NCBI GenBank assembly: GCA_023101725.1
Contig: JALJCO010012847.1
Location: forward strand, 124,001-188,000
Length of the DNA stretch: 64,000 nt
Direction of reading: 5' to 3'
Source of the DNA: Atherinomorus stipes
Lineage: Eukaryota; Chordata; Actinopteri; Atheriniformes; Atherinidae
Shown here: positions 23,339 through 36,300 of the stretch, piece after piece
Position numbering within the stretch: the first letter of the stretch is position 1
Layout of the letters: each line of letters starts with the position of its first letter
Program-made: the position numbers and the translations under genes
The notes under the pieces: generated by a model
Databases searched by the model: none
Seen by the model: the letters and a program-made list of their open reading frames with translations, nothing else
What the model was told of the DNA's origin: nothing

Positions 23339-24172
23339 GTGCATTCACACTGTAGCTGTTTGGTCCCCTTTACACAAACTGTGGTCCGCTTCATTCGGTG
23401 CAGTGTGAACACCAGCCGCATCCTGGTGCACACCACAGAAGCGGACTCTGGTCCACCTGAAAGCCAGGGGTGTCGGTTCACTTGCATATAGACTATCCAG
23501 CGGACCAAAAAGGAAGTGACGTATGTCAGTTGTGATAAGAAAGGAGAAGGAAGTGACGTAGAGTATTGTTTGGGTAGGAGGAAAAGCTGATGTGGCAGTT
23601 GACGGTCCTGTCTCTTTGCCTCTAAGTGATCATGCGTCCTGGCTACTCGGCCACTGGGATGTCCCTTTGGCTGACTGGTTAGCTCGCATGACTCTCACAC
23701 GGGAGTCTGGGGATCAAATCCTGCCCTCTATTCTGGCGTTGTTGGCAGGATCCATGTGCAATACTGGTAAACTGTCCATGGATTCATAATTGGTGGCAAC
23801 CTACGCGGAGCACGAGTACGTACTTATGGAAAGAGGAGGGGGTGTGGCAGTTTATCCCGGCAGTTTGGTCAAGACGGTCCTGACTGCAGCTTGCAGGATG
23901 AGGCAGAGTTGGATATTAGGTGGGGTCAGACGTCCAATTCCATTTTCTTCTTACCCTTACCCCATCCCCAAACCCACTTATCTGGCCACGCCCATCAGAT
24001 TTCCAACCCCGTCCGATATCTGCCAAGTTGCAACTTGGGGATACTGGGGTTTGGTCCGCTTCAGTTTTGTGCAGTTTGAACGCAAACCAAACCAAAGGAA
24101 GGTGTGAAATTATTTGGTAATCCCCATCCAACTGGACCAAGTCCCTGGACTATCAGTGAAGTGAATGCACAA
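23339..24172. mobile_element. DNA-transposon relic with GTGCATTCAC ends
   Basis: The left end GTGCATTCACACTG (23339) is matched by GTGAATGCAC at about 24161-24170. Several TTGGTCC / GGTCCGCTTC blocks lie in the arms in both orientations, as in a worn inverted-repeat element. Overlapping short open frames on both strands show no known domain. A tRNA-like segment sits inside at about 23660-23735. Confidence 0.5.
23660..23735 (+). repeat. tRNA-like segment, possible SINE head
   Basis: An A-box-like TGGCTGACTGGTTAG (from about 23669) is followed by a GACTC...GAGTC stem around a loop containing CACAC, then a B-box-like GGATCAAATCC. Spacing is near that of a tRNA promoter. The anticodon arm would have an 8-nt loop and the acceptor stem is not convincing, so a functional tRNA is unlikely. 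Confidence 0.35.
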
Positions 24173-24175
24173 GAA

Positions 24176-25500
24176 AACAACCTTTTAAACAGAACCGAAT
24201 GGTGAATAAGATCAATTTAATCAACATATTGTGATCAGAAAATAAAGAGTAAAGCAGACTAACATAAGAGTAAATTCGTCTCAGGGCCATGTTGAGGCTG
24301 AAAGGAGCCATTTGAGGTGTTGTGGTGAGGTCTACAGGTAAAACAGATCTTATTCGTCGTCATGAGAGGGGAGTGATGCAACACACCCTGCTTGTGAAAA
24401 CCAGTTAGCCCAGGCCTGCAGAGGGCAGCAGCTACTGCACCAACAGCGAGACCAGCCATCACAGTCCTGGTTGAGACCTGTTCTGCACACGACTCAAACA
24501 GCATTTAAATGATTATTTTTCTGTGCAGCTCTCCTCCTGCAACACAGCGCTATCTTGCCTACAGATGGTTGGTCATGGTAACTGCCTGGAGGGGTACTGA
24601 TCCTCAACACAATGGAAATCAAGGACAACAAAAAGACAGGTCACAGTCCAGATGAGCGCTGGAACAATTATCAGAGCAAATCAGTTCCAAGTGAAGGGAA
24701 GGTTTCTCCTCCAATCTTCACTCCTGTTCCCTGTTTCCATCTCAGAAAACACTGAAAACTAAATACTGTGGCTGTTTTACTGTAATTCTCCACCAGGTTT
24801 CGTAACAAAACATTGGTGAAATAAAGAAGTTTGTGGTAGATAATGCCTTATTTAGAGGCTGCGCAAGGTTGCCCGCATCACTTAAATTATATTGGATACA
24901 CACCGATCTCGGGTGGATCTAAATATCTCCTGAAGGAATTCAAGCTACACCAAACCGTCTGGGTGAGTAAATGAACGGATTTCACGCTAGAAAATATGTC
25001 CAGGTTGGAAAAAAAAGACTAACTTCCCCTTTAAGGAACTCCAGGCAGATCTCATCCATCCCCGGGGCCCTGCCACCAAGGAGCCGTCATTTACCTCAGC
25101 CCCAGTGATGGAACAGAATAGTCCACCCACGAGTCCTTGGTCTCTGCTTCCTCATTGGAAGCTGTGCTGGTGGGATTGAGGTCTTCTTCAGTATTCCCTC
25201 CACCAACCCACGTCCTGAGTCGAGGTCAGCAGCACACCATCCCCAATGTACACAGTGTACAGCTGCCTCTGGAGTCCCACAGGCCAAGAAGGCCCAACAG
25301 GAGTTCAGCTTAATGGCATCCTCTCCACCCCCCAACTGGTTCAGGAAGATGGACGTTAACAGATATATCTTAACTGGTTTATAATGAACTGGACTCTGTA
25401 AAAGTACCACATCAATTCACTTTGTTGTGAATCGATTCTGTATAAATAAAGCTGGATTGAACATTTAGAACAGACTCTGGGCAGAAAAACAGTTTTAGAG
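24176..25500. other. Intergenic with half of a fold-back repeat at about 24796-25035
   Basis: The segment from AACAAAACATTGGTGAAAT (about 24806) to about 25035 is homologous to 54000-54220, the right arm and tail of the fold-back repeat in CDK19 intron 1. Only this arm is present. The rest shows no gene; the minus-strand 104-codon frame at 25096-25410 has no recognisable domain. Confidence 0.5.
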
Positions 25501-25502
25501 AT

Positions 25503-27397
25503 TTTATTGAAGCATCAAGCTCATAGCACAGATATATTCAGCACATCTTGACCATCCAAAGAACAGCAAAAGAAAGAATTAGAACAGCAAAGTGTGTCCT
25601 TTAGTACATCCTGACAGATCCTGTAACTGCACCCTTTCAGACCCGGAGCCGTTCCCCCTCTGATGCTCAGAGGAGGGTAGTCACACAATAGGATTCAGTC
25701 TACTTAGAAAAAGAAAGTCTTTCCTTTAACCTCAGAACAAACTCGTGTGGAACGCTGGTTTTACAAAAACATCTGGACACAAAGTGGAGGGAAAAAAAAA
25801 GAAAGATTGGTCCACAGCAGAAATACAAAATATTTTGTAAAATCTTATCATTCAACTGCAACAGTGCAATTTGGGTTTACTGTGTAAAAGAAAAAAATAA
25901 AAATGGTAATGATCCACACAAACATGTTGAACAGCGACAGCCGAGTGTGTCTGGACTCCATCACATCCTCCAGAAACTTAAACCAACTAACAGGAGGAGC
26001 GTGAAATCAGCTAGAAGTGATTAACGTGCCCAAATGAGAAAACAAAAAGAAAGCTCGTTTCTCCATCGTATCAGGATGCAGCAGCTCCAGGTGCGTTTCC
26101 AGAGGAAGATGATGCACACAGACAGAGAGGAGGAAGAGACGGTGCTACGCTAAACTGTCAAGCAACACAGTACTAGAAGTCACATGCACCACCAGTGTCA
26201 CAGGATCCCCCCCGCCCCCTCTCACCAGACAAAGGCCATTCATCTAACAGGGCAAAATGCTGGGGGGGACAAAAAAAAAAAAAAAATTGTGCAGGCACAA
26301 TAAATTTAATAAAATGGCAGTTTAGGCAGCAGTTACATGTGGAATGATCCGGGATCGCCCTGGCATGCTCAGACTGGTGGGCCTCTATTGTCCGTTTACA
26401 GATTTTTGTATTGGGGGGGTGGGCGGAAAGAGACAGAGAGAGGATGGATATTATGTGAGAAAAAGAAAAATGCTTTGCTGGGCAGCTGAGCGAAAAGTGT
26501 CTAATTCATGGTTTCCCTTTCAAAGCAGGACGAAGGGCTGGCTCCCAGCCGGGGGTTGCGAACTGTGTTTGGTCAGCAGAGGGCATTATGAGCGGTGTGA
26601 ACAGGGAGGGAGGAGGGGGGCTCTTGGAGGCGTACATTCAGCACAGCTAGGATGAGCCACTGTGAAAAAATCAGGAATCCCAGAGGGTTAAACTTTCTGA
26701 TTCTGCTGAGTCATTCAGCGTCCACCTTTGCTTTCAAGCATCCTGAAACCAGAACGGGACTTTCTGACATATTTTTCTTTTTAGGATTGCCGACACGATG
26801 TTTAGAAATAAATATCAGATGGTGAATGTCTCAGATGAGTCCAAGTTTAACCCGAGGCAAGATGTCCTTAAGGAAGAGCCCAGCAGAGCCAACGTGAGGC
26901 TCAACGTTGAGCTGAAAAATGAGGAGTAGGAACTGAGCTACATTCAGACGGCAGCAGAAGGCCGCCAGTAAAACCAGCGTAAACGGGCTTTAAAGTGCTT
27001 CAGTAGCTGGGGAGTCAACCGGAGAGGCAGACTGATCTGAGCATGTCAGGGTCCTGGCCTAGTGTGGGCGGAAGCCTTGTCTGTGGGGGATGAGGGGGGA
27101 CACCTGCAGGAAGGGACCGCTGTACTGGACACAGGTGGACAGCCTTAATTCTTCTACATGCACCTCAAGGTCACAGCAAGAGTGAGCTAGAATATCAAGA
27201 CAGAGAGAAGAGCTTTCATGCAGGGGGTCTAAGTCACAGATACAACAACGCAAACAACTCAAACGGGAGCTTAAACTGGGAGCTGGGGAGGAGGAGAGGG
27301 GGGAGGACGACAAGCTTTCTAGGAGAGGGTGAAGCCGGCTGCAGAGGGGCCCGGAGGGGCCGCCTTTCTTTTTGCGCCTCTTCTTCATCCTCAACCC
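25503..27397 (-). other. AMD1 3'UTR
   Basis: Runs from the AMD1 stop to a minus-strand AATAAA (TTTATT on plus at 25503-25508), about 1.9 kb. The first 339 bases contain the in-frame extension described separately. No other gene is seen; the plus-strand frame at 26344-26655 is antisense to the UTR and unremarkable. The 3' end is inferred from the hexamer alone. Confidence 0.6.
27059..27397 (-). other. Conserved-type AMD1 stop-codon readthrough extension (112 codons)
   Basis: After the AMD1 TGA (27400-27398) the same frame stays open for 112 sense codons to TAG at 27061-27059. The tail begins with a basic stretch (MKKRRKKK), is then Ser/Leu/Pro- and Cys-rich, and ends with FRPH. Vertebrate AMD1 is reported to have an in-frame tail of similar length where occasional readthrough ribosomes stall at the second stop. 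Identity with that tail is inferred from position, frame and length. Confidence 0.7.
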
Positions 27398-30300
27398 TCA
27401 GCTCTGCTGGTTCTGCTGGCGGTTCTTGGTGTAGCTTGTGAAGACAAAGTTGTAGTCGTTGAACTGGGCCAACTGGCGGTCCAGACGCTTGTAGCCCTCC
27501 AGTTTCTGGGGGGAGGAGAAGACGCTGCGACATTTGGAGCTCTATGGGGTAAAAAAAACAAAAAAAAAAAAAAAACAGTCACACAGACAAATAAATCCCA
27601 CACGTTGCCTGAAGCCATCGCTGCTGGAAAAAAACCGGCCTGGAACGTAGTCTGGCTTCATTTATCAGCCCATGCAGCCGTTTTATCCAACCAGAAACCA
27701 GAAGCAGCCCAACAGGTTCACCTTCAGACAGTTTTTACAAGAAAATAAGACTATTACAACTCAGAAAGGTGGTTAGTAATAATTTTAAACCTCAATATAA
27801 AACGGAAAAACAGATTTGTTTTAATTTTTTATACATATATGAAAATATAATTCCAACTAGGGCTGCATGACTTGCAGTGTTATGGGTGGGCCTACTGGGC
27901 CTGGGCCCACTCTAAGACAGCTGACAGGTATCAGCAAACGAGTCAACAAGGCTGTCAATAGATTTTTCCGGTTCAATTGTTTTCTTTTAGATACAGAATA
28001 ACCTCCAAATAAGATGGTCAGGTATTGTGTCTGTACCTGCTCATAATTAAGTGGGCTAATTATTTCTAAAGCTCCAGTGTAAAGAATTTGGGCAACCTTG
28101 TTGTATGGAAATAATGTTTCCGGTTATCTCAGGCGACCTGGTGACAGTACATATCAGAATATTTCATTTATCGCAAATCACGGGGGTGATGTTTCAAGAG
28201 AAAGATAAAAACCTCAAACTCGTGCAAATATTCAGTTAAAGGGACTTGAGGCAAGATTAAGAAAACTCCGAATTGTAGCGCATCTTACAGCATACAGCCT
28301 GTTCAAGGTAACGGAGAGAAATGTGGGTGGAAACGTTATTTTTGGTATTTAGCGCTTCATCGCCCATTAGTATGAAAAAAATGGACATGCATGTTTGTTT
28401 TTTAAACTTCCGGCCTCTAGTCCCTTTAATCCAGCATCTAATATTTCATCTTAAATTCCCATTATACACATTAGCAGAAGGAGATGAAGTGACATCATGA
28501 AGTAACAAGGAAATGACATTCAGTCTCTGTGGGAGTCATTTCAGACTTTTAAGACTAAACAAAACTCTGTCAGTAAATAAAGAAAAAATAGGGGCTTTAA
28601 AGTTTCTGTGACAACAGCCGGTACCCTGATGAATGCTAGCAACAGGACTACGACCCTAACGACGGCCGGTACCATGACTGCAACCATGATGCTGGCTGTT
28701 ACAATTAGGAGGCTGGTACCACGACGATTGTAGTTTGTACCATGACTACGACCACGACGAGGGCCGGTACCATCACTACGACTGTGATGACAGCCGGTAC
28801 CACGACGAGGGCCGGTACCGTGGCTACAACTGGTACCATGATGAGGGCCGGTACCATGACTACAGGCTGTACCATGACGACGGCCGGTACCATGGCTATC
28901 ACTGGTACCATGGTGACGGCCAGTACCATGACTACAGGCTGTACCATGACGACGGCCGGTACCATGGCTATCACTGGTACCATGGTGACTGCCAGTACCA
29001 TGACTACAGGCTGTACCATGATGACGGCCAGTACCATGACAACGACCATGGTGACAGCCGGTACCATGACGACGGCCGGTACTGCGACTTCAGGCTGTAC
29101 CATGAAGACGGCCGGTACCATGGCTATGACCGGTACCATGATGAGGGCCGGTACCATGACGGCCAGTACCATGACTGCGACCATGGCAATGGCCAGTACT
29201 GTGACGATGGCCGGTATCTTGACTATGAACACAATGACGGCCGGTACCATGACTACAACCATGGCGACGGCCGGTACCATCCCTCCTTTGGCCCACAGGT
29301 TGCGTGTTCAAACCCAGACTTGGATTAAACTGAGTTATTGTGAGATGGAATTACTGCCGTGGCGACTAACATGTAAACAGGTCAGCGCAGCACTAATGAA
29401 AACATCCACTTCTCTTGGGTCACTCACCTGGTTGACAAAAAGGGTGGTCACAAATTTTCCTGGTTTGAACACCTCCACCACCTTCCTGACCAGTTCGTCG
29501 TACGACGTCTGGGACAGGTTGGTCTCGAAGCTGACGTAAGAGAACTCGGGCTCTGGCGTGATGTGGATGGTCCAGTAAGTTCCCTGCAGAAACAGGATTA
29601 ACCACATTACCCAGATGTTTGCAGCAGCTGGCAGGACGACAACAACCGCATCACCACTCACGTCAGTCTTCATTCCATTCATTGAGTATCCACAAGGGTT
29701 GAACATTGTGGCGTCGATCACAGAACCTGGTATCAGGTCACGAATTCCACTCATCTGGAGGAGGAAGCAGAGGGGACGTTGTGAGATTTCACAGCCCGCC
29801 TGGAGCCTGAGATCTGAACCAGAACCAGTTCTCCACCAGGACCTGATGAAACTTACACGAGTGACCTCACTTGCAGAAACACCATCTTTCATGTAGAACT
29901 GGTCCATAATGGCTGGATCAAGGTCGCTCATCAGAACTTCCAGGGTCTGATCTGCATGCTTGTTCTCCCAGTACTCTGGTAGGTCCAGAGTAAACAGGTA
30001 CCTGAGCAGAGAACAGAAGATGAGGAACACCTCAGAACACCTGAAACCAACCCTGCAGCAGACTGGGGGACCATCTGGTCACCATGAAACATGTCCAGAA
30101 GACAGAGGACAGCGTGATGCTCACCAGCAGTCAGAGTTCAAACGTCCCATGCAGTAGGCTGCACCATCTGAGGGGAAAAATATCACCTTAGTTACAATTC
30201 AACTCAATTTATTCATTCATTTAAATGCCACAAAACGATCAATTAAACAAATAAGGAACAATAAATGTAACAACCAGGACATCCTATTTTAGCCGGAGTT

Positions 30301-33300
30301 GAAGGCCAAAGAAAGAGAGGCGTTCTAAGTCTGGACTTAAACTGTCCTATCTGATAACCAGAGGAGTCTGCTCAGCAGTTTAGGCGCCGCCACAGAAAAA
30401 GTCCCGTTACCTCTGGTCTTCAGCCGGGCTTTAGAGGAGCTAATCGGCTGACTTCAGGACTGCATTTACATTAGACAGACTCAACAGTTTAAACACTTAA
30501 AATCGATAAAATCTTAAATTTCACCCAGAAGCAGAGCGAATGGGAATAAACCACTGACACCAGACCTGAATCATGTCCAATCTGCACATAAATCTGCTTA
30601 GAGGACATCGATTGATTAATTAGCTTAATTTTGGTAAATGAAAACTGTGTCCCTTTGGATGAGCCGACCAATTAGGGAACAGATGTTATATATATGGGAG
30701 GGGCATGACCAGAAAAAGTTTGAGCTGAGGAAGATCTGATGTGATCGAAACGTTGTAATAAATGCAGCTGGGAGTAAGTGGGCAGGCTTTTTCTTTGATT
30801 CCACATAACTACGGCAGTAGCCTTGCACCTGGTGATGTACGTATGTCTACGGATTTTTATGAAATGAAAACATTACAATATCATAAACAAATAAAACATT
30901 ACAAACCAATAATTTACCAAAAAAGGTATAGGCTGAAGCCAAGGCTTAAACTTGCCTACCCTACTTGAAACTGGAAGACTCCTGGATTCAGTTTATGTCA
31001 TGGATATTACTGACCAATCACGTTTCAGCACATATGAACTACTGGGCAAACACCTTAAATCTGCATTATTTAAGATTATTCCCCCGTTTATGCAGAAATG
31101 TGTGTCTGCAATCATGAACAGAAACGTCTCCTCACAAACCTGAATCTAAACACGCAGACTACCAGGGAGCTCACCACGTAACGCGATATTTAAAAACACC
31201 ACCATCAACCAACCATAACGATCCTCATCATCCCGACCTTCCATGTGTGATGTCATCAGATCAGGAAGGAAAACAAAGGTAAACATCCGTGTGTTTCTGC
31301 TCGTGTTGCTTTGTTTTCCTTCCGTGTTTTCATGGGAAAGTTCAGCAGAGGAAGAGTTATTCCCTCCAAACTACCAGATTAAATGCTCCTGCTGGGATTT
31401 TACTGCTTCTAGAAGAACCGATCCAGGTGTGGTTGTGGATCACCAGCAGGATGAGCAGCAGCTTTGTAGTTCAGTAACTGGTTAAACCAACTCTGTGTGA
31501 GCTCAACGTCTTTTACCGGTTAGTGATCACTGGTCTGAAGGAGGAAACCCATTTAATTCCAGATACGTGGTCTAGTTTCTTTATTTCGACTGTTCCAGGA
31601 TTTTTTGTCAAACAGCTGGAAGTATATTATAATATCTAAATGGGACATTTATTAAAATATAACTTATAAATTCATTTCAAAACAAGAATACACAAATAGC
31701 AGAATTCCAGTAAAGACTGTTCGTATAAAAGTTAAAGGGAATAAAATGTTTAAAACATTAATTTAAACAGCAGCTTTAAAGACCCACTCTGATGAAAATC
31801 ATGTTTTTCATGTTTATATGTTCATGTGACATATTTCCTATACAAGGAAATATTTTGAGATAACTAAACCCGACGTTGCATTTCTGAGTATTTCTGCATC
31901 CAGATCATCATGAACCAACGGCAGGCTCAGACAGACGGCTTTCCCACGTCACAAACTCAGCAGCCAATCACAGAGCTCCAACCCTGCTTCGCCCCCTCCG
32001 CCCATTCAGAGGAATGTTTTAGGTTTCTTAGCAACAGTAACATAAACCACACATGAATGTGTTTGTCAGTGTGGTGAACCTGATCAAAACCCACTTTTTC
32101 TCCTTATTTATGAAGTTTGAGTATTTTCAAGCTTTCATCATCTGGTGTCCGAAAACAGTTTTTACTGGTGTCATCACGGCCAGCGCAGTTGATTTTGAGA
32201 ACGCCGGTGCCTCGTTTTCATGCCCACAACTCAGGAAAGTTGCTAACAAGTCCTGGAAAATGGAGCGGGTCTAAACTATGAAGTGAAGCGTCCCAGTTAA
32301 ACTGTCTCCTTAGATCTTACTGCACCCACATTTCAGTAACTCTGATGTTGTCTAATATCTGTCGTGTGTGAATGAGGAAGTTAGAGAAACTGCTGTTCGT
32401 CTGACGAACAATTTATTTCTTCAAAATAAATAAAATGTAGAACGCCATTTCTGAGTTGAGTTTTCTAAAACACTTGGTGCTTTCAGAAAACTTTGCCATG
32501 AGAAACAGTAAGTCCAGGAAGGATTTGTTTCCATACTTGGGAATATCTGGCTGAGAAAATCCACTTCTTCCTGGAAGTTTCGATGAGGGAACTCTTGATG
32601 GGTCGGCTTCATGAAGTTCTTGCGTGAGTAGAAGAAATTCTGCAGGTGAAGAGGAGACTTCGGTTAAAAGCCGAGCACTCACATATGAAACTGAGCCGGC
32701 GGGTTTCTCCCGGGTGGATCTAACCTCGATGGCATCGAAGCCGCAGTACTCTCGGGCGAGTTCCAGCAGAGGCACCAGTGCTTGCAGTAAGAGGGTGGTT
32801 CCACATGTTTTCAAAATGAAACGTCTCTTGGAGACAAACATGCTACTCTCACTGCCAACAGAGGAAAAAAAAAAAAGACATGTTAAGTATAAATCACAAG
32901 TCTATATGCAGCCTGGGGGCCGAAACCAGCCCTCAGGAGGGTCCACACTGCCCCGCAGGATCAATTTAGTAAATATGAAGATATCATAAGCAATATCAAC
33001 TTTGATATTTAAATAAAAAGTAACTAATATTAGGGATGCAGAATAACCTTAAAAAAAAAAAAAAGAAAAAATTTAGCTCATAAAGGCCTATACCGACAAC
33101 ACACATGTCTAATCATGACATCAATACTATTAACTAAACCAAAAAGACTTTTCACTCTTCAAATGAAGAAAAATTTTTTTTCAGCAAACCTCTCAAACAT
33201 TTTCTAAAAAGACAAAGAAAAATTTGATATCTCAGGTGCATTGCTTACTGAACTGATGCAAATACATACATCGGGATTAAAAAATGAAAGTACAATCAAG

Positions 33301-36300
33301 AAATTTTAAAGAAAAAAAAATGAAAATGATGCACTGAAGTTAGTTTCAAACATTTGTTAAAACAATCTGAAAAAATTAATTTTTAAATAATTACTGATCG
33401 GTTAGACTTATGTAAATAGGAGCGTTTTTAAATCATGTGAGCAGATCAAATAGTCATCCTCAATATTATTTATACCTTCCAATTAAAGGGTATGAATAAT
33501 ACCCCTTAATACCCACATAAAACGCGGTATTGACCTATTTTACGCATGAAATCTCGCAAATTTTCATAGTTTTGTTGTGAAATCTTTGTGAATTCTCATG
33601 AGATTGTGATATTTGCATATGCTAATATCATATTAACATTAAAAAATGCAGTATTGATCCATTTTACGAAGGAAATCTTGCGATATTTCATTGTTCTGTC
33701 ACAAAATTTCACGAGAATTCACAAAAATTTCACAATATTTTCATATGCTATCATAGTAACATTTAAAAACACGGTATCCATCCTTTTTACAAACAAAATC
33801 TCGGGATATTTCATCATTCTATGACGAACTCAAACAGGAATTCACAAAATAGAGATTTTGTAACAGAACAATGAAAAATTGCGAGATTTTTAAAAGTAAA
33901 ATAGATCGATCATATTTTTAAATATCCATTTGATATCGGGATTTGAAAATATCACAATATTTCAGTGTATTGATATTTTTTCCCACCCCTATTTTTTTTA
34001 TAGTGTTGGAAACGTTTAACAAAACTGAAATTTGCGATGACTGCTCAATTCTTTCAGCTTTAATATCGGTATTGATATCGGTTATCAGCCACCTGAGTTT
34101 TAACATATTGGCATATCAGACATCAGCCAAAATTCAAATACCATGCATCCCTATTTTTCTACGTTTTTTTTTTTTTGCATTTATTTAATGTTCAAAGTAT
34201 ATTTATTTTATTTATTTAAATGTTTTATACATTGCAAAACAGTTATATAAAAACATATTTGTAGCCTCCATTTTCAGTTTGAACATTTTGCATAAATCAT
34301 CAATGAAGTGTTAGAAGTGTTACGTAAATGCATGGTGTAACTAAAAAATTATTTGAATAATTGTGATTTCAATGTTGATCAAAATAATTGAGATAATGAT
34401 TTTTTACAATATTGAACAGCCTTAAGCTCCAGGTTAGGAGGAGAACTTCTATCTTGAGTCAGTTCAGGTGCCCAGGATTACTACACATTTAAAGACATGT
34501 ATATTTATTAACTTCTAGATCTGCAGAAGTTCCTCCGATCATGATGGTGATCGCGTATTGATCTGAACTGTCATCCTGGTTTAGATAAACCAGCAGTTCT
34601 TGATGCAACCCATAATACAGCTGATGTGATGATTAAAGACTCTTATGATGCACAGCAGACTGGTCACTGATCAGCTGAATGGTGAGGACTGTTGCCATCG
34701 GCGACAAGCAGCTTACAGAGGTGACTAGGAGAACTTACCTGAGTATATAAGCTTCCTGCTTGTCAGTCTTTGTCACACTTATGATCAAACAGTGCACATT
34801 CTCCAGAAGTTTGTCCCACTCAAACCTGAAAGAAGAGCAGAAGACATTTGTGCCGTTCAAAATGTGAATGAATGAAAGCTGCTGGGCGCGCTCACACGCG
34901 CTGCTGGCTGCGGCCCCCCCTCCCACCTCCACTCAAAGACAGCCGCAGTGAAAAAGCAGCTGCGTCACGTTTTCATTGCAACCTTGGAAGAACGGCCTGG
35001 GCCTATTCACAGCCCGGCTGGACCGCCACAGAAGGCTCGCGAGACCCGCACGGCTCAATGGGAACGTACCAGCAGCCCACGGTGCACGTTAGCCCCCCCA
35101 ACTCCCACAAACCAGAGACAGACGGGAGCCTCGGCAACCGCCGGCCCAGCAGCAGCCGTCCTCAGTGACAGCAGCGAGCAGGTGGGAAGTAACTCACACC
35201 CTGCAGGCCGGGACAGACTCCCCTCCTCCAGTTCCTGGTCTCTTTTCTGGCTGCCTTCCCCCATGTGGAACCAGTCAACCTTCACAAACCTTTAAATCAA
35301 TTTTTAAAATTTTTTTTTTATTTAAAAACACAAAAGGTTGACAGGACAGATTTACCACCCTTTTAGATCATCACAGGACAGTAATGTCCTCTCCATAAAA
35401 TTCTGCTGTAAAACCTTACAGATTTACATTATTTTACATTTTTTGTTCAACACAATTTCAGTCTAAATCAAAACCAAAACTTGTATTTATTCAATTACAA
35501 TTATAAGCCTTTAAATGTCAGTTTAATTACATGAAATCACTGTTTTGTAATACATGTTAAAAGGATGGGATTATTTAAAGATGAAAATAACTGGTATAGA
35601 AATTGTGCATTTAGGACTGATAAAAAAAAAAAGGATTGTCAAATACAATTTTGTGAAAAATATTAAATAAAAACGGCTACATCACATCACATTGGCCTTT
35701 TAAGGGTGAGAATAATATGAGCACTCCCATATTTGGCAGTTGTGATTAGGACTGAAGCTGATTGAGTCTTTAGCTTAAATGGCTCAATCTGTAAGGTTTT
35801 ATAGCAGACTTTGGGGAGAGGACTTTCTTGTTGAAGTGATAATACATACAAGGGTTAAATTACACCTTCAGGATCTGGAAAAACCTGAACTACCATCCTG
35901 ACAGGGGAAGAGCTCTGGATTTACTGCCCATCAGTCTGATTTGGTACAATTCCCGTTTCACATTCACTCACGTCCTGGTTGCTCAGGACCTGCTGAGGCT
36001 ACATCCGATTGGTTCACACAACTTAGCTGCAGCCAAGAGGCCATTCTCATTTTTCTGAAACTATACTTTAGTAGTACAGAATCAGGCTTCAGGTGAGCAT
36101 CTTCCTGAGTAGCTCATCCAGAAAGCACTGCATCAGTTCTGGAGAATGCATTCGTTATGAGAAGTCAAAGAACCGCCACGCGACAGTATCGACCTTTTAT
36201 GATCCCATGTGCGTGAACTGACTGGTAAATCCTTTGTGTCAGACAGCTTTGTTGTACTTTGTCCAGGTACCCGACTGTACTTCAATGGAAGAGCAGGAAG

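Noticed and set aside
23790..24140. Several overlapping frames of 62-105 codons on both strands
   Set aside because: They lie inside a transposon relic and overlap in several phases, without domain similarity.
26344..26655. 103-codon plus-strand frame
   Set aside because: Antisense to the AMD1 3'UTR, no recognisable domain, no promoter or splice evidence.
28705..29539. Long repetitive frames of up to 265 codons on both strands
   Set aside because: Produced by the 18-bp minisatellite in AMD1 intron 8; no splice or protein-family support.
30700..30775. Possible retroelement tail (GATCGAAACGTTG)
   Set aside because: Only a short resemblance from memory, with no reverse-transcriptase region or target duplication nearby.
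34948..35295. 115-codon frame in the AMD1 intron 1 GC island as a gene
   Set aside because: GC-rich sequence is expected to hold few stops; the opposite strand is open too and no family is recognised.
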